This document shows, piece after piece, positions 17,758 to 28,889 of a DNA stretch of 64,000 bases. Origin of the DNA: Limnohabitans sp. Jir61 (GTDB taxonomy: Bacteria > Pseudomonadota > Gammaproteobacteria > Burkholderiales > Burkholderiaceae_C); assembly GCF_003063545.1 (NCBI RefSeq), contig NZ_NESD01000002.1, positions 62,001 through 126,000 on the forward strand, given 5' to 3'. The position numbers and the translations under genes are program-made. Numbering within the stretch: the first letter of the stretch is position 1; the number at the start of each line of letters is the position of its first letter. The notes below the pieces were generated by a model. That model saw only the letters and a program-made list of their open reading frames with translations, was not told the origin of the DNA and did not search any database.

Positions 17758-18336
17758 TCAGTTCTTGCGGGTGCCCACAACTTCGATCTCAACGCGACGG
17801 TTCTTAGCGCGACCTTCTTTGGTCTTGTTGCTAGCCACGGGTTGCTTCTCGCCTTTACCTTCGGTGTAAACGCGGTTTTTCTCGATGCCTTTAGACACCA
17901 AGTAAGCCTTCACAGCTTCAGCGCGACGCACAGACAATTTTTGGTTGTAAGCGTCAGAGCCGACAGAGTCAGTGTGACCCACAGCGATGATGACTTCCAA
18001 GTTGATGCCTTTAACTTTAGCCACCAAGTCGTCCAACTTGGCCTTGCCAGCTGGCTTGACCACTGACTTGTCGAAGTCAAAGAATGCGTCAGCAGCGTAA
18101 GTCACTTTAGAAGCGGCAGCAACAGGAGCAGCAGCTTTTGCTTCAACAGGAGCAGCACCACCGCAACCAGGAGCAGCAGTAGCAGGTGTCCAGTTGGCAT
18201 CGCGCCAGCAATCGCCTGTGGAGTTTTTCCACACGTCGCCTGATGAGTTGCGCCAGTTGTCAATGTTTTGAGCCATAGCAGCAGTTGCCAAAGCAGCGGT
18301 AGCAACAAAAGCTGCCAAGTTCTTCAAGTTTTTCAT
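17758..18336 (-). CDS. ompA: OmpA-family outer-membrane/peptidoglycan-binding protein
   Basis: A 192-residue protein with signal peptide (cleaved near AMAQ, residue ~23) and a C-terminal OmpA domain: FFDFDKSVVKPAG, VGHTDSVGSDAYNQKLSVRRAEAV, GKGEKQPVASNKTKEGRAKNRRVEI, holding the Asp and Arg that bind diaminopimelate in peptidoglycan. There is no eight-strand barrel. Instead the mature N-terminus has three short tryptophan repeats (WRNSSGDVW, WKNSTGDCW, WRD) with two cysteines, then an Ala/Pro linker. This layout is common in Burkholderiales. A strong GAGGTGA ribosome site precedes the ATG, in keeping with an abundant protein. Confidence 0.93.
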   Translation of the reverse strand: MKNLKNLAAFVATAALATAAMAQNIDNWRNSSGDVWKNSTGDCWRDANWTPATAAPGCGGAAPVEAKAAAPVAAASKVTYAADAFFDFDKSVVKPAGKAKLDDLVAKVKGINLEVIIAVGHTDSVGSDAYNQKLSVRRAEAVKAYLVSKGIEKNRVYTEGKGEKQPVASNKTKEGRAKNRRVEIEVVGTRKN

Positions 18337-18550
18337 GATTCACCTCTGAGGGATTTATAAGCCGCAGACCACTCTGCGAATTCAGGGCAATCTAGGTGAT
18401 TAACCTATGACGCTCCCGATGATTGTGCCATAACCAAAACGAGCTACTTCCACCTATAACGAGGCTTAACAATTTAAGACGGCAGCTGTTGCATAGCAAC
18501 CACAACTTTAGAGCCTAAAATGTTCGATTTCCTGCTTTACGGCCTCTTTC

Positions 18551-21238
18551 ATGACCCAGTTCGCCAAAGAAACCTTGCCCATCAGCCTAGAAGAGGAGAT
18601 GCGTCGCAGCTACCTAGATTACGCCATGAGCGTGATTGTGGGCCGCGCCCTTCCCGATGCGCGTGACGGTTTAAAGCCTGTGCACCGCCGCGTCTTGTTC
18701 GCGATGCACGAGCTCAACAACGACTGGAACCGTCCCTATAAGAAGTCAGCCCGTATCGTGGGTGACGTGATTGGTAAATACCATCCGCACGGCGACAGCG
18801 CGGTGTACGACACCATCGTGCGTATGGCCCAGGACTTCTCTCTGCGCCACATGTTGGTAGACGGCCAAGGTAACTTCGGCTCGGTCGACGGCGACAACGC
18901 TGCGGCGATGCGTTACACGGAAATCCGCTTATCCAAGATCGCGCACGAAATGTTGAGCGACATTGACAAAGAAACCGTCGACTTCGGCCCGAACTACGAC
19001 GGCTCTGAAAAAGAACCCTTGGTACTGCCAAGCCGCATTCCTAACTTGCTGGTCAACGGCTCCTCCGGCATTGCGGTGGGTATGGCTACCAACATCCCAC
19101 CTCACAACTTGAATGAAGTGGTGGACGCGTGTTTGCACATGTTGCGCCACCCCGAAGCCACCATCGACGAGTTGATGGAAATCATTCCAGCGCCAGACTT
19201 CCCAACGGCCGGCATTATTTACGGCATCAGCGGCGTCAAAGACGGCTACCGCACCGGTCGTGGCCGTGTGGTCATGCGCGCCAAGTGCCACTTTGAAGAC
19301 ATCGACAAAGGCCAGCGCCAGTCCATCATCGTGGACGAATTGCCATACCAAGTAAACAAAAAGACCTTGCAAGAACGCATGGCAGAGTTGGTTCACGAGA
19401 AGAAGATTGAAGACATCAGCCACATCCAAGACGAGTCTGACAAGTCAGGCATGCGCTTGGTCATTGAACTCAAGCGCGGCGCCGTGCCTGAGGTGGTGCT
19501 GAACAACCTCTACAAACAAACCCAACTGCAAGATACCTTCGGTATCAACATGGTGGCCTTGATTGACGGCCAACCCAAGCTCTGCAATTTGCGCGACTTG
19601 ATTGCTGTGTTCTTGGGCCACCGCCGCGAAGTGGTGACACGCCGCACCATCTTCACCCTGCGCAAAGCCCGCGAACGCGGCCATGTGCTGGAAGGCTTGG
19701 CTGTGGCTTTGGCCAACATCGACGAGTTCATTCGCATCATCCGTAATGCGCCTACGCCCCCTGTGGCCAAGGCCGAGCTGATGACCAAGTCTTGGGACAG
19801 CCAACTGGTGCGCGAAATGCTCACCCGTAGCCGTGCTGACGGCGGCGTGATTAACGCTGACGACTACCGCCCCGATGGTTTGGAAAAAGAATTCGGCATG
19901 GGCAGCGACGGTCTGTATCGTTTGAGCGAAACCCAAGCCCAAGAAATTCTGCAAATGCGTCTGCAACGCTTGACGGGTCTTGAGCAAGACAAGATCGTTA
20001 ACGAATACAAAGACGTCATGGCCGAGATCGACGACTTGCTCGACATCTTGGCCAAGCCCGAACGCGTGTCCACCATCATTGGTGATGAGCTGACCGTTGT
20101 GAAGAACGAATTCGGTCAAAGCAAGCTCGGCGCACGCCGCAGCGTGATTGAGCACAACGCTCAAGACTTGGGCACCGAAGACCTGATCACGCCCACCGAC
20201 ATGGTGGTCACGCTCAGCCACAGCGGCTACATCAAGAGCCAACCCCTGTCTGAATACCGCGCCCAAAAACGCGGCGGTCGCGGCAAACAAGCCACAGCGA
20301 CCAAAGAAGACGATTGGGTGGACCAACTCTTCATTGCCAACACACACGACTATCTGCTGTGCTTCTCCAACCGCGGCCGTTTGTACTGGCTCAAGGTGTG
20401 GGAAGTGCCTGCGGGTTCACGCGGTTCACGCGGTCGCCCCATCGTCAACATGTTCCCCTTGCAAGAAGGCGAAAAAATTAATGTGGTCTTGGCCCTCACC
20501 GGCGAAACACGCACCTTCCCCGAAGACCAATTTGTGTTCATGGCCACGTCCATGGGCACGGTCAAGAAGACCTCGCTCGACGAATTCAACAACCCACGCA
20601 AGGGCGGCATCATCGCCGTCAACTTGGACGAAGGTGACTTCCTGATCGGCGCAGCCCTCACAGACGGCAAGCACGACGTGATGTTGTTCAGCGACGGCGG
20701 CAAAGCCGTGCGCTTTGACGAAAACGATGTGCGCCCCTTGGGTCGTAGTGCCCGTGGTGTGCGCGGCATGATGATCGAAGACGGCCAAAGCGTCATCGCC
20801 ATGTTGGTATCTGAACAAGAAGACCCAAGTGCAGTGGCCGACGAAACCGTCGCTCGCGCCAGCGTGTTGACGGCCACCGAAAACGGTTACGGCAAACGCA
20901 CCAACATCAGCGAATACACCCGCCACGGCCGTGGCACCAAAGGCATGATTGCCATCCAGCAATCTGAGCGCAACGGAAAAGTTGTGGCAGCCACCTTGGT
21001 GCAAGCGGACGACGAAATCATGCTCATCACCGACACCGGCGTATTGGTGCGTACCCGCGTTGCTGAAATCCGCGAAATGGGCCGCGCCACACAAGGCGTG
21101 ACCTTGATTGGTTTGGACGAAGGCGCCAAGCTCAGCGGTTTGCAACGCATTGTCGAAAACGATGCCAACGCTCACTTCAGCGAAGGCGCAGAAGACGACA
21201 ACGCAGAAGGCGGCACTGACGCCCCAAGCGAAGGCTAA
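18551..21238 (+). CDS. gyrA: DNA gyrase subunit A
   Basis: An 895-residue type IIA topoisomerase breakage subunit. Catalytic Tyr122 is in [12 protein letters not shown], and the quinolone-determining region [10 protein letters not shown] has Ser83 and Asp87, the susceptible residues in E. coli numbering, which holds exactly here. The C-terminal pinwheel carries the GyrA box KRGGRGK, telling it apart from ParC. The C-terminus ends in an acidic tail ([11 protein letters not shown]). The gene heads the run gyrA-serC-pheA-tyrA-aroA/cmk; serC starts 7 bases after the stop. Confidence 0.98.
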   Translation: MTQFAKETLPISLEEEMRRSYLDYAMSVIVGRALPDARDGLKPVHRRVLFAMHELNNDWNRPYKKSARIVGDVIGKYHPHGDSAVYDTIVRMAQDFSLRHMLVDGQGNFGSVDGDNAAAMRYTEIRLSKIAHEMLSDIDKETVDFGPNYDGSEKEPLVLPSRIPNLLVNGSSGIAVGMATNIPPHNLNEVVDACLHMLRHPEATIDELMEIIPAPDFPTAGIIYGISGVKDGYRTGRGRVVMRAKCHFEDIDKGQRQSIIVDELPYQVNKKTLQERMAELVHEKKIEDISHIQDESDKSGMRLVIELKRGAVPEVVLNNLYKQTQLQDTFGINMVALIDGQPKLCNLRDLIAVFLGHRREVVTRRTIFTLRKARERGHVLEGLAVALANIDEFIRIIRNAPTPPVAKAELMTKSWDSQLVREMLTRSRADGGVINADDYRPDGLEKEFGMGSDGLYRLSETQAQEILQMRLQRLTGLEQDKIVNEYKDVMAEIDDLLDILAKPERVSTIIGDELTVVKNEFGQSKLGARRSVIEHNAQDLGTEDLITPTDMVVTLSHSGYIKSQPLSEYRAQKRGGRGKQATATKEDDWVDQLFIANTHDYLLCFSNRGRLYWLKVWEVPAGSRGSRGRPIVNMFPLQEGEKINVVLALTGETRTFPEDQFVFMATSMGTVKKTSLDEFNNPRKGGIIAVNLDEGDFLIGAALTDGKHDVMLFSDGGKAVRFDENDVRPLGRSARGVRGMMIEDGQSVIAMLVSEQEDPSAVADETVARASVLTATENGYGKRTNISEYTRHGRGTKGMIAIQQSERNGKVVAATLVQADDEIMLITDTGVLVRTRVAEIREMGRATQGVTLIGLDEGAKLSGLQRIVENDANAHFSEGAEDDNAEGGTDAPSEG

Positions 21239-21245
21239 TCTAAGC

Positions 21246-22337
21246 ATGACCCGCCCGTTTAACTTTTCTGCAGGTCCAGCGGCCATGCCGTTGGAGGTGC
21301 TGCAGCAAGCCGCTGCTGAGATGACCGATTGGCATGGCAGCGGTATGGGCGTCATGGAGATGAGTCACCGCGGCAAAGAGTTCATCAGCATTTACGAACA
21401 GGCCGAAGTCGATGTGCGCGAACTTTTGGCCGTGCCCGCCAACTTCAAAATCTTGTTCATGCAAGGCGGCGGTTTGGCAGAAAACGCCATCGTGCCCTTG
21501 AACCTCTCACGCGGCGAAATCATTGATGTGGTGGTCACGGGCAGCTGGAGCGAGAAGTCGTACAAAGAAGCCAGCAAATTCTGCACACCACATTTGGCAG
21601 CCACGGGTGCCGAAAGCAACTTCACAACCTTGCCAACACCAGCGCAATGGCAGCTCAGTGCTGGTTCGCAATACGTACACATTTGCACCAACGAAACCAT
21701 CCACGGCGTGGAGTTTCACACCCTGCCCGACCTCAAAGTCTTGGGCTCTGACGCACCATTGGTGATTGACTTCTCTTCACATGTGCTTTCCCGTAGTGTG
21801 GACTGGGCACGGGTGGGCGTGGCATTTGGTGGTGCGCAAAAGAACATTGGCCCCGCTGGTGTGACCTTGGTCATCGTGCGCGAAGACTTGCTGGGCCATG
21901 CACTCAGAGCTTGCCCCAGCGCGTTCAACTACAAAACTGTGGCCGATAACGGCTCCATGTACAACACGCCGCCCACGTACAGCATTTACATGGCTGGGCT
22001 GACTTTCCAATGGCTCAAACGCCAAGGTGGTGTGGCTGCGATGGAGCAACAAAATATCGCCAAAGCCAAGCTGTTGTATGACTTCTTAGACAGTTCCAGT
22101 TTCTACAGTAACAAGGTGGCACACGACTGCCGTTCACGCATGAACGTCCCCTTCTTCTTGGCTGACGAGTCACGTAACGACGCATTCTTAGCCGGCGCCA
22201 AAGCCGCAGGCCTGTTGCAGCTCAAAGGCCACAAATCGGTCGGCGGCATGCGCGCCAGCATCTACAACGCCATGCCAATTGAAGGTGTGCAAGCGTTGGT
22301 GAACTACATGCAAGCGTTTGAAAAAACACAGGCTTGA
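21246..22337 (+). CDS. serC: phosphoserine aminotransferase
   Basis: A 363-residue PLP enzyme converting 3-phosphohydroxypyruvate to phosphoserine, and also used in pyridoxine synthesis. It starts with the family motif [15 protein letters not shown]; the PLP lysine is in [33 protein letters not shown] and the end [14 protein letters not shown] are typical. The start at 21246 gives the standard N-terminus; a longer frame to 21108 lies within gyrA. Confidence 0.97.
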   Translation: MTRPFNFSAGPAAMPLEVLQQAAAEMTDWHGSGMGVMEMSHRGKEFISIYEQAEVDVRELLAVPANFKILFMQGGGLAENAIVPLNLSRGEIIDVVVTGSWSEKSYKEASKFCTPHLAATGAESNFTTLPTPAQWQLSAGSQYVHICTNETIHGVEFHTLPDLKVLGSDAPLVIDFSSHVLSRSVDWARVGVAFGGAQKNIGPAGVTLVIVREDLLGHALRACPSAFNYKTVADNGSMYNTPPTYSIYMAGLTFQWLKRQGGVAAMEQQNIAKAKLLYDFLDSSSFYSNKVAHDCRSRMNVPFFLADESRNDAFLAGAKAAGLLQLKGHKSVGGMRASIYNAMPIEGVQALVNYMQAFEKTQA

Positions 22338-22364
22338 TTGAGCATCTGAACGAGCAACAACACC

Positions 22365-23465
22365 ATGAGCCAACAACCCGTTCAATCCGACGCCCTTGCC
22401 GCCTTGCGCGTGCAAATCGACGCGCTCGACAAACAACTGCTGCAACTGGTCAACGACCGTGCCAAAGTGGCAGAGCTTGTGGGCGAAATCAAACGCGCCG
22501 AAGGCTCGCCGTTCTTCCGCCCTGACCGCGTGGCGCAAGTCATCGACAAAATCACGCAGGCCAACCCAGGTCCGCTCAAGAACGAACACATCGCCTCCAT
22601 CTGGCGCGAAATCATGTCGGCTTGTTTGGCACTCGAAGCGCCACAACGCGTGGCGGTGCTCGGCCCCCAAGGCACGTTTTGCGAACAAGCAGCAATTGAG
22701 TTTTTTGGCAGCGCAGCCAACCTGATTTACTGCGCCAACTTTGACGAAGTCTTCCACGCCACCGCTGCGGGCACAGCCCAATACGGCGTGGTAGGCATGG
22801 AAAACTCCACCGAAGGTGTCGTGGCCCGCTCGCTCGATTTGTTCTTGCGCTCGCCCGTGCATGTGGTGGGCGAAGTTAGCTTACTAGTCCGCCACAACTT
22901 GATGCGTCAAATCAACTCAGATGCCGACATCGAAGTCGTGATGGCTCACCCCCAAGCATTGGCTCAATGCCAAGGTTGGCTCAGCCAACACCTGCCGTTG
23001 GCCGAGCGCCGTGCGGTGTCTAGCAATGCCGAAGGCGCACGCCTCGCCGCCACCAACCCCAAGTGGGCGGCCTTGGCCAGCGAACGCGCAGCCAGTCAGT
23101 TTGGCCTGCACATCGTGCACCACGCCATCCAAGACGAGGCCTACAACCGCACACGCTTTGCTGTCATCGCTTTGCCACAGACTTTGGCAACGCCACCTGC
23201 GTCGGGTAACGACTGCACCAGCTTGGTGGTATCAGTCCCGAACCGTCCGGGCGCTGTGCACGACTTGCTCGTACCGCTCAAAAACAACGGTGTGTCGATG
23301 ACGCGCTTTGAGTCGCGCCCTGCCAAATCTGGTCAGTGGGAGTACTACTTCTACATCGACATCTCAGGCCACGTCAGCCAGCCCCATGTGGCTGCAGCGC
23401 TGCAAGAGCTGCAAGGCTTGTGCGCTTTTTACAAGGTCTTGGGTTCTTACCCAGTTTCAGAATGA
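22365..23465 (+). CDS. pheA: chorismate mutase / prephenate dehydratase
   Basis: A 366-residue bifunctional P-protein for phenylalanine. The chorismate mutase part is residues ~10-95 (ALRVQIDALDKQLLQLVNDR), the dehydratase part ~105-275 (VLGPQGTFCEQAA, GVVGMENSTEGVV, and the TRF motif NRTRFAVIA), and a C-terminal ACT domain ~285-360 for feedback control (VPNRPGAVHDLLVP, MTRFESRPAKSGQWEYYFYID). Stop overlaps the tyrA start (ATGA). Confidence 0.97.
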   Translation: MSQQPVQSDALAALRVQIDALDKQLLQLVNDRAKVAELVGEIKRAEGSPFFRPDRVAQVIDKITQANPGPLKNEHIASIWREIMSACLALEAPQRVAVLGPQGTFCEQAAIEFFGSAANLIYCANFDEVFHATAAGTAQYGVVGMENSTEGVVARSLDLFLRSPVHVVGEVSLLVRHNLMRQINSDADIEVVMAHPQALAQCQGWLSQHLPLAERRAVSSNAEGARLAATNPKWAALASERAASQFGLHIVHHAIQDEAYNRTRFAVIALPQTLATPPASGNDCTSLVVSVPNRPGAVHDLLVPLKNNGVSMTRFESRPAKSGQWEYYFYIDISGHVSQPHVAAALQELQGLCAFYKVLGSYPVSE

Positions 23466-24358
23466 CATTTCAGCGGCTTGCCCTCATCGGCTGTGGCCTG
23501 ATGGGCGGCTCATTTGCGCTCGCCTTGCGCGAGGCAGGATTGGTGCAAACCATCGTCGGCTTCAGTGCTTCAGAAAAAACCCGCCAACGCGCGGTTGAAC
23601 TCAAGGTCATCAACCAAGCTTGCAATAGCGTGGCCGAAGCTGTGCAAGGCGCGGACTTGGTATTGCTCGCTGTCCCCGTGGGCGCCATGCACAGCAGCTT
23701 TGCTGCCATGCGCGATGTGTTGCAACCCAACACCTTGCTGATGGATGTGGGCTCCACCAAATGCGATGTGATTGCTGCTGCAGTTGCTTCCTTGGGTGAG
23801 CGCCTGAGTTGCTTTGTTCCCGCCCACCCGATTGCGGGCAAAGAAGTGGCTGGCATCGAACATGCCGAAGCCTCGCTTTACCAAGAGCGCCGCACCATCC
23901 TCACGCCCTTGCCTAAAACAGGCATCCACCGCCTACAAGCGGCACACGAAGTTTGGACAGCCGTAGGCAGCCATGTGAGCACCATGACACCCGAAGCTCA
24001 CGACGCTACATTTGCTGCCGTGAGCCACTTGCCTCACATGCTGGCCTTTGCAGCCGTCAACGCGCTCATGGCTCAACCGCAAGGGGCAGCTTTCTTGGAC
24101 ATGGCCGGACCTGGGTTCAGAGACTTCTCACGCATTGCTGCGAGTGACTCATCGGTGTGGCGCGACATCTTGAGTGCAAACCATGCTGAAGTGCTTAAAC
24201 AAGTCGCGCACTTTCGCACGGCACTCGATCACTTTGAAACCGCCTTGAAGCAAGGCGACGCCGCTGCCTTGCAACAACTGATTCAACAAGCCAGTGATGT
24301 GCGCTCGGCTTGGACACTGCAAGCGGGCAACGCTTGCAACAAAGCTTCTGAAGATTAA
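23462..24358 (+). CDS. tyrA: prephenate dehydrogenase
   Basis: A 298-residue NAD-dependent enzyme of tyrosine synthesis. The Rossmann motif is IGCGLMGGSFALALREAG (residues 9-26); VDVGSTKCDV, FVPAHPIAGKEVAGIEHA and AFLDMAGPGFRDFSRIA are the prephenate-site segments. The start at 23462 forms an ATGA overlap with pheA; the upstream extension to 23336 is a shadow of pheA. Starts 3 bases before the aroA-cmk gene region ends the pair, so all aromatic steps are transcribed together. Confidence 0.96.
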   Translation: MTFQRLALIGCGLMGGSFALALREAGLVQTIVGFSASEKTRQRAVELKVINQACNSVAEAVQGADLVLLAVPVGAMHSSFAAMRDVLQPNTLLMDVGSTKCDVIAAAVASLGERLSCFVPAHPIAGKEVAGIEHAEASLYQERRTILTPLPKTGIHRLQAAHEVWTAVGSHVSTMTPEAHDATFAAVSHLPHMLAFAAVNALMAQPQGAAFLDMAGPGFRDFSRIAASDSSVWRDILSANHAEVLKQVAHFRTALDHFETALKQGDAAALQQLIQQASDVRSAWTLQAGNACNKASED

Positions 24359-24361
24359 TAG

Positions 24362-26350
24362 ATGTTCTCCACTGCCTTCCTAGACCTCCCGCCGCTGCAA
24401 GGCGCATCCGGCACTGTTACCCTACCTGGCTCCAAAAGCATTTCCAACCGTGTGTTGTTGCTCTCGGCCTTGTGCCAAGGCACCACCGTGGTCCACGACT
24501 TGCTGGACTCCGACGACACCCGCGTGATGTTGGCTGCGCTGCGCCAACTCGGCTGCGGTGTAGACGTTCAAGGCACCACGGTCACCATCACTGGCTTAGG
24601 CGGCCAACTCAAGCACCACGACGCGATTGAGTTCTTCATGGGCAACGCGGGCACGGCCATGCGCCCGCTCACGGCTGCACTTGCGGTGTTGGGTGGCGAT
24701 TTCACGCTCAAGGGCGTGCCACGCATGCACGAGCGCCCGATTGGTGACTTGGTGGATGCACTGCGTTTGCTTGGCTGCTCAATTGACTACTTGGGCAACG
24801 ATGGTTTCCCTCCGCTGCACATTGGCCAACCATCACTCAAAGTGGATGCGCCTATTCAAGTGCGCGGCGATGTATCGAGCCAATTCCTCACAGCACTGTT
24901 GATGGCTTTGCCCTTGGCAGCCAAAACACACGACATCGTGATTGACGTGGTGGGTGAACTCATCAGCAAGCCCTACATCGACATCACACTCAATCTGTTG
25001 GCGCGTTACGGCATTGCGGTCAAGCGCGATGGTTGGCAGCGCTTCACCATTCCACAGGGCTGCAGCTATCAGTCGCCCGGCACTATTCACGTGGAGGCCG
25101 ATGCGTCTTCTGCCAGCTACTTCATCGCGCTGGGTGCGATTGCTGAAGGCGAAGGCATCCGCATCCAAGGCGTAGGTGCAGACTCCATCCAAGGTGACAT
25201 TCGCTTCATGGATGCCGCTGCGCAAATGGGTGCCAAGATCACCAGCGGTCCCAACTGGCTCGAAATCAACCAAGGCGCTTGGCCACTCAAAGGCATCACC
25301 CTCGACTGCAACCACATCCCTGATGCCGCCATGACCCTGGCCGTGATGGCGCTCTACGCCGACGGCCCCACCACGCTGCGCAACATCGCCAGCTGGCGTG
25401 TGAAAGAAACCGACCGCATCGTGGCCATGGCTACTGAATGCCGCAAGCTCGGTGCAAGTGTTGAAGAAGGCCCAGACTGGATCACGGTTCACCCTCTACC
25501 GAAAGATGGCTGGAAAGCCGCCAGCATCCACACCTACGACGATCACCGCGTGGCCATGTGTTTCTCGCTGGCAGCTTTCAATGCCGACAAAGTAACCGTT
25601 CGCATCGAAGACCCCAAGTGCGTGGCCAAAACATTCCCCGATTACTTCGAGGCTTTGTTCTCTGTGGCGCACGCCAACACCCAAGACATACCCGTCATTT
25701 GCATCGATGGCCCCACCGCCTCGGGTAAAGGCACCTTGGCCAGCCGCGTGGCGCAGGCTTTGGGCTACCACTACCTCGACTCAGGTGCGCTGTACCGCGT
25801 GACGGCCTATGCCGCTTTGAAAGCAGGCCTGTCGCTAGAAGCCAACGACGAAGCACGCATTGCCGACCTCGCCCGCACTCTGCCCGTGCGCTTTGAAGGC
25901 GACACCGTATGGCTTGGCAGCGAAGACGTCAGCGACGCCATTCGCACCGAACAAGCGGGCATGAATGCTTCTAAAGTGTCTGTTTTACCTGCCGTACGTA
26001 CCGCTTTGGTAGCGCTACAGCACAGTTTTCAACGCCTGCCCGGCCTCTTGGCCGATGGTCGTGACATGGGTACTGTCATCTTCCCCAATGCGCCTTTGAA
26101 GGTGTTTTTGACGGCGAGCGCCGCGCAGCGCGCCGAGCGTCGTCATAAGCAATTGATTTCAAAGGGAATTTCGACTACACTCGACAGTCTTCGCGCCGAT
26201 TTAGAGGCCCGCGACGCACGCGATTCTTCGCGCAGCGTGGCGCCCTTGAAAGCGGCACAAGATGCTTACCAACTCGACAACTCATCGCTCTCTATCGAAG
26301 CCTCGGTAGATCAAGTGTTGACGTGGTGGCAAGCAAAGCAGCCTTTTTAA
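24362..26350 (+). CDS. aroA-cmk: fused EPSP synthase and cytidylate kinase
   Basis: A single 662-codon frame joins two enzymes. Residues 1-~440 are 5-enolpyruvylshikimate-3-phosphate synthase: [25 protein letters not shown], the LLDSDDT segment and [13 protein letters not shown]. Residues ~445-662 are CMP kinase: P-loop [11 protein letters not shown] (Asp449 onwards), [20 protein letters not shown] and the closing [13 protein letters not shown]. In most bacteria these are adjacent separate genes (aroA-cmk-rpsA); here the order is kept and the stop and start between them are gone. Such fusions are annotated in Comamonadaceae. There is no frameshift in the join. Confidence 0.95.
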   Translation: MFSTAFLDLPPLQGASGTVTLPGSKSISNRVLLLSALCQGTTVVHDLLDSDDTRVMLAALRQLGCGVDVQGTTVTITGLGGQLKHHDAIEFFMGNAGTAMRPLTAALAVLGGDFTLKGVPRMHERPIGDLVDALRLLGCSIDYLGNDGFPPLHIGQPSLKVDAPIQVRGDVSSQFLTALLMALPLAAKTHDIVIDVVGELISKPYIDITLNLLARYGIAVKRDGWQRFTIPQGCSYQSPGTIHVEADASSASYFIALGAIAEGEGIRIQGVGADSIQGDIRFMDAAAQMGAKITSGPNWLEINQGAWPLKGITLDCNHIPDAAMTLAVMALYADGPTTLRNIASWRVKETDRIVAMATECRKLGASVEEGPDWITVHPLPKDGWKAASIHTYDDHRVAMCFSLAAFNADKVTVRIEDPKCVAKTFPDYFEALFSVAHANTQDIPVICIDGPTASGKGTLASRVAQALGYHYLDSGALYRVTAYAALKAGLSLEANDEARIADLARTLPVRFEGDTVWLGSEDVSDAIRTEQAGMNASKVSVLPAVRTALVALQHSFQRLPGLLADGRDMGTVIFPNAPLKVFLTASAAQRAERRHKQLISKGISTTLDSLRADLEARDARDSSRSVAPLKAAQDAYQLDNSSLSIEASVDQVLTWWQAKQPF

Positions 26351-26530
26351 TTTTTTGAAATAGGCTGCAAAACCTGGCCCGTTTGGCTCCTCTCGCGCTG
26401 CATTGGCGCACTGGCCCAACGGATCTAAAACTTAACCTGTGGCTCACGCCACAAAACCACCGCTTATCGCAGGCCCATGTGGTGCAGCAATTGTGTTGCC
26501 CTCTTTCCCGTGATGAGACAAAGGAAATAA

Positions 26531-28210
26531 ATGTCTGAATCTTTTGCCGCCCTATTTGAAGAATCTCTGAAGCGCTCCGAAATGCGCACCGGTGAAGTGA
26601 TCACTGCTGAAGTGATCCGCATCGAGCACAACCACGTTGTGGTGAATGCTGGCCTCAAGTCTGAAGCCTACGTGCCAATCGAAGAATTCAAGAACGACAA
26701 GGGCGAGCTCGAAGTCCAAGCGGGTGACTTCGTGTCAGTTGCGATCGGTAGCGTTGAAAACGGCTACGGCGACACCATTTTGAGCCGCGACACTGCCAAG
26801 CGTTTGGCATCGTGGATGAGCTTGGAAAAAGCTCTGGAATCTGGCGAGTTTGTCACTGGTACAACCAGCGGCAAAGTCAAGGGTGGCTTGACCGTGTTGG
26901 TCAACGGCATCCGCGCCTTCTTGCCTGGTTCATTGATCGACACACGTCCGATCAAAGACTTGTCTCCTTATGAGAACAAGACCATGGAATTCAAAGTCAT
27001 CAAGCTCGACCGCAAGCGCAACAACGTTGTGTTGTCTCGCCGCGCTGTGGTGGAAGCTTCGATGGGCGAAGAGCGCGCCAAGTTGATGGAGACTTTGAAA
27101 GAAGGCTCTATCGTCAATGGTGTGGTCAAGAACATCACCGAATACGGTGCATTCGTGGACTTGGGCGGTATCGACGGCCTGTTGCACATCACCGACATGG
27201 CATGGCGTCGTGTGCGTCACCCATCTGAGGTGGTCACAGCTGGTCAAGAAATCACTGCCAAGATCCTCAAGTTCGACACCGAGAAAAACCGCGTGTCTTT
27301 GGGCCTCAAGCAAATGGGCGACGATCCTTGGATGGGCGTCAACCGCCGCTACCCACAAAGCACTCGCTTGTTCGGCAAGATCACCAACATCGCCGACTAC
27401 GGCGCATTTGTGGAACTCGAACCAGGCATCGAAGGCTTGGTGCACGTGTCTGAAATGGACTGGACCAACAAGAACGTTGCTCCTTCCAAGATCGTGTCAT
27501 TGGGCGACGAAGTCGAAGTCATGGTCCTCGAGATCGACGAAGACAAGCGCCGCATCAGCTTGGGCATGAAGCAATGCAAAGCTAACCCTTGGCAAGACTT
27601 CGCTCAAAACACCAAGCGCGGCGACCGCGTGAAGGGCCCAATCAAGTCCATCACCGACTTCGGCGTGTTCGTTGGTTTGGCTGCCGGCATCGACGGTTTG
27701 GTTCACTTGTCTGACTTGTCTTGGAACGAAACCGGCGAAAACGCTGTGCGCGAATTCAAGAAGGGTCAAGAAGTTGAGGCTTTGGTCTTGGCTGTGGACG
27801 TGGACCGCGAGCGCATCAGCTTGGGTATCAAACAACTCGACTCAGACCCATTCACCACTTTCGTGTCGATCAACGACAAAGGCCAAACCGTTACCGGCAA
27901 GGTCAAGACTGTGGACGCTAAGGGCGCTGAAATCGACCTCGGCGAAGACATCATCGGCTATTTGCGCGTCAGCGAAATTTCACGCGACCGCGTGGAAGAT
28001 GCAAGCCACGTGTTGAAAGTCGGCGACGAAGTGACTGCTGTGGTGGTGAACGTGGATCGCAAGACCCGCAACATCCAGTTGTCGATCAAAGCCAAAGACG
28101 CTGTGGACCAACAAGAAGCTATGGCTTCCTTGTCACAACAGTCGAAGAGCGAAAACGCTGGTACGACCAGCTTGGGCGCTCTGTTGCGCGCTAAGCTCGA
28201 CAACAACTGA
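26531..28210 (+). CDS. rpsA: 30S ribosomal protein S1
   Basis: A 559-residue protein with six S1 (OB-fold) repeats: domains 1-2 bind the ribosome and 3-6 bind mRNA. The repeated signatures are easy to follow, e.g. [66 protein letters not shown] strong AAAGGAAATAA site precedes the ATG. The 180-base gap before it is the likely place for its own promoter and for S1 autocontrol, but no clear element was recognised there. The stop overlaps the ihfB start (TGATG). Confidence 0.98.
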   Translation: MSESFAALFEESLKRSEMRTGEVITAEVIRIEHNHVVVNAGLKSEAYVPIEEFKNDKGELEVQAGDFVSVAIGSVENGYGDTILSRDTAKRLASWMSLEKALESGEFVTGTTSGKVKGGLTVLVNGIRAFLPGSLIDTRPIKDLSPYENKTMEFKVIKLDRKRNNVVLSRRAVVEASMGEERAKLMETLKEGSIVNGVVKNITEYGAFVDLGGIDGLLHITDMAWRRVRHPSEVVTAGQEITAKILKFDTEKNRVSLGLKQMGDDPWMGVNRRYPQSTRLFGKITNIADYGAFVELEPGIEGLVHVSEMDWTNKNVAPSKIVSLGDEVEVMVLEIDEDKRRISLGMKQCKANPWQDFAQNTKRGDRVKGPIKSITDFGVFVGLAAGIDGLVHLSDLSWNETGENAVREFKKGQEVEALVLAVDVDRERISLGIKQLDSDPFTTFVSINDKGQTVTGKVKTVDAKGAEIDLGEDIIGYLRVSEISRDRVEDASHVLKVGDEVTAVVVNVDRKTRNIQLSIKAKDAVDQQEAMASLSQQSKSENAGTTSLGALLRAKLDNN

Positions 28211-28527
28211 TGACCCGTTCAGACCTGGTCGAAGAACTGGCTGCCCGCTTTGGGCAGCTCACGCACCGCGACGCCGAGTTCGCTGTCAAGACGCTTCTTG
28301 ACGCGATGAGCGACGCGCTGGTGCGCGGGCACCGCATTGAGTTGCGGGGCTTTGGCAGTTTTTCGATCAACCGTCGCCCGCCTCGCATGGGACGCAACCC
28401 GCGTTCCGGCGAAAGCGTGGCAATTCCTGAAAAGCGCGTACCCCATTTCAAGCCGGGCAAAGCCCTGCGCGAAGCGGTGGACACGCGCACCAAGGAATTG
28501 TTGGCGGGGTCTGAGCTCAAAGGTTGA
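28210..28527 (+). CDS. ihfB: integration host factor subunit beta
   Basis: A 105-residue DNA-bending HU/IHF family protein: [23 protein letters not shown] start, and the DNA-arm [24 protein letters not shown] with the Pro at its tip. Pairs with IhfA (not in the window). The rpsA-ihfB order is standard in proteobacteria; the starts and stops overlap by one base. Confidence 0.96.
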   Translation: MTRSDLVEELAARFGQLTHRDAEFAVKTLLDAMSDALVRGHRIELRGFGSFSINRRPPRMGRNPRSGESVAIPEKRVPHFKPGKALREAVDTRTKELLAGSELKG

Positions 28528-28586
28528 GAAACGGTTTTTTCAAGCTGCCGCAAGGCTAAAATGGCCCTCGTCACAGAGGAGCTAAC

Positions 28587-28889
28587 TTGAAAAACCTCAT
28601 GTGGCTGCTTCAGTTATTACTGAAGGCAGCCATTTTTTTTACCCTGTTCGCTTTCGCGCTGAACAACCAACACGATGCCGTGGTCCATTTCTTTTTTGGC
28701 ACCACTTGGAGCGCGCCGTTGGTATTGGTGCTGCTAACCGTTTTCGTCATGGGCGTGGCGGTAGGCGTTATTGGCATGGTGCCGCGCTGGTGGAAACATC
28801 GCCGCTTGGCCCAACTAGCCAAGACCCCAACAACGCCTGAAACCACAGCGTCAGCCTCTTCTTCTGCGGACCCCACACATGGAATTTGA
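28587..28889 (+). CDS. lapA: LapA-family inner-membrane protein
   Basis: A 100-residue protein with two membrane helices (about residues 9-27 and 41-64) and a polar tail, the DUF1049/LapA pattern. LapA works with LapB in control of lipopolysaccharide assembly. The start is read as TTG at 28587, because GAGGAG lies six bases upstream; an in-frame ATG four codons later (28599) would sit too far from it. A terminator-like hairpin with a T8 run lies inside codons 6-18. The stop overlaps lapB by 11 bases. Confidence 0.88.
   Translation: MKNLMWLLQLLLKAAIFFTLFAFALNNQHDAVVHFFFGTTWSAPLVLVLLTVFVMGVAVGVIGMVPRWWKHRRLAQLAKTPTTPETTASASSSADPTHGI
28603..28640 (+). terminator. terminator-like hairpin inside the start of lapA (possible attenuator)
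   Basis: GGCTGCTTCAGT (28603-28614) pairs with ACTGAAGGCAGCC (28619-28631) with one bulged C and a TATT loop, then A and eight T. This is a full intrinsic-terminator shape, yet it lies wholly in the lapA coding region, 76 bases after the ihfB stop. Passing ribosomes on lapA would open it; idle ones would let it fold. Confidence 0.6.

Noticed and set aside
18494..18521. gyrA promoter with TAAAAT as -10
   Set aside because: The best -35-like hexamer is at the wrong distance, so it is not listed.
19445..21355. Antisense open frames of 300-309 codons across gyrA
   Set aside because: These are shadows of the biased codon use in gyrA on the plus strand, with His/Ala/Val-rich, non-family translations.
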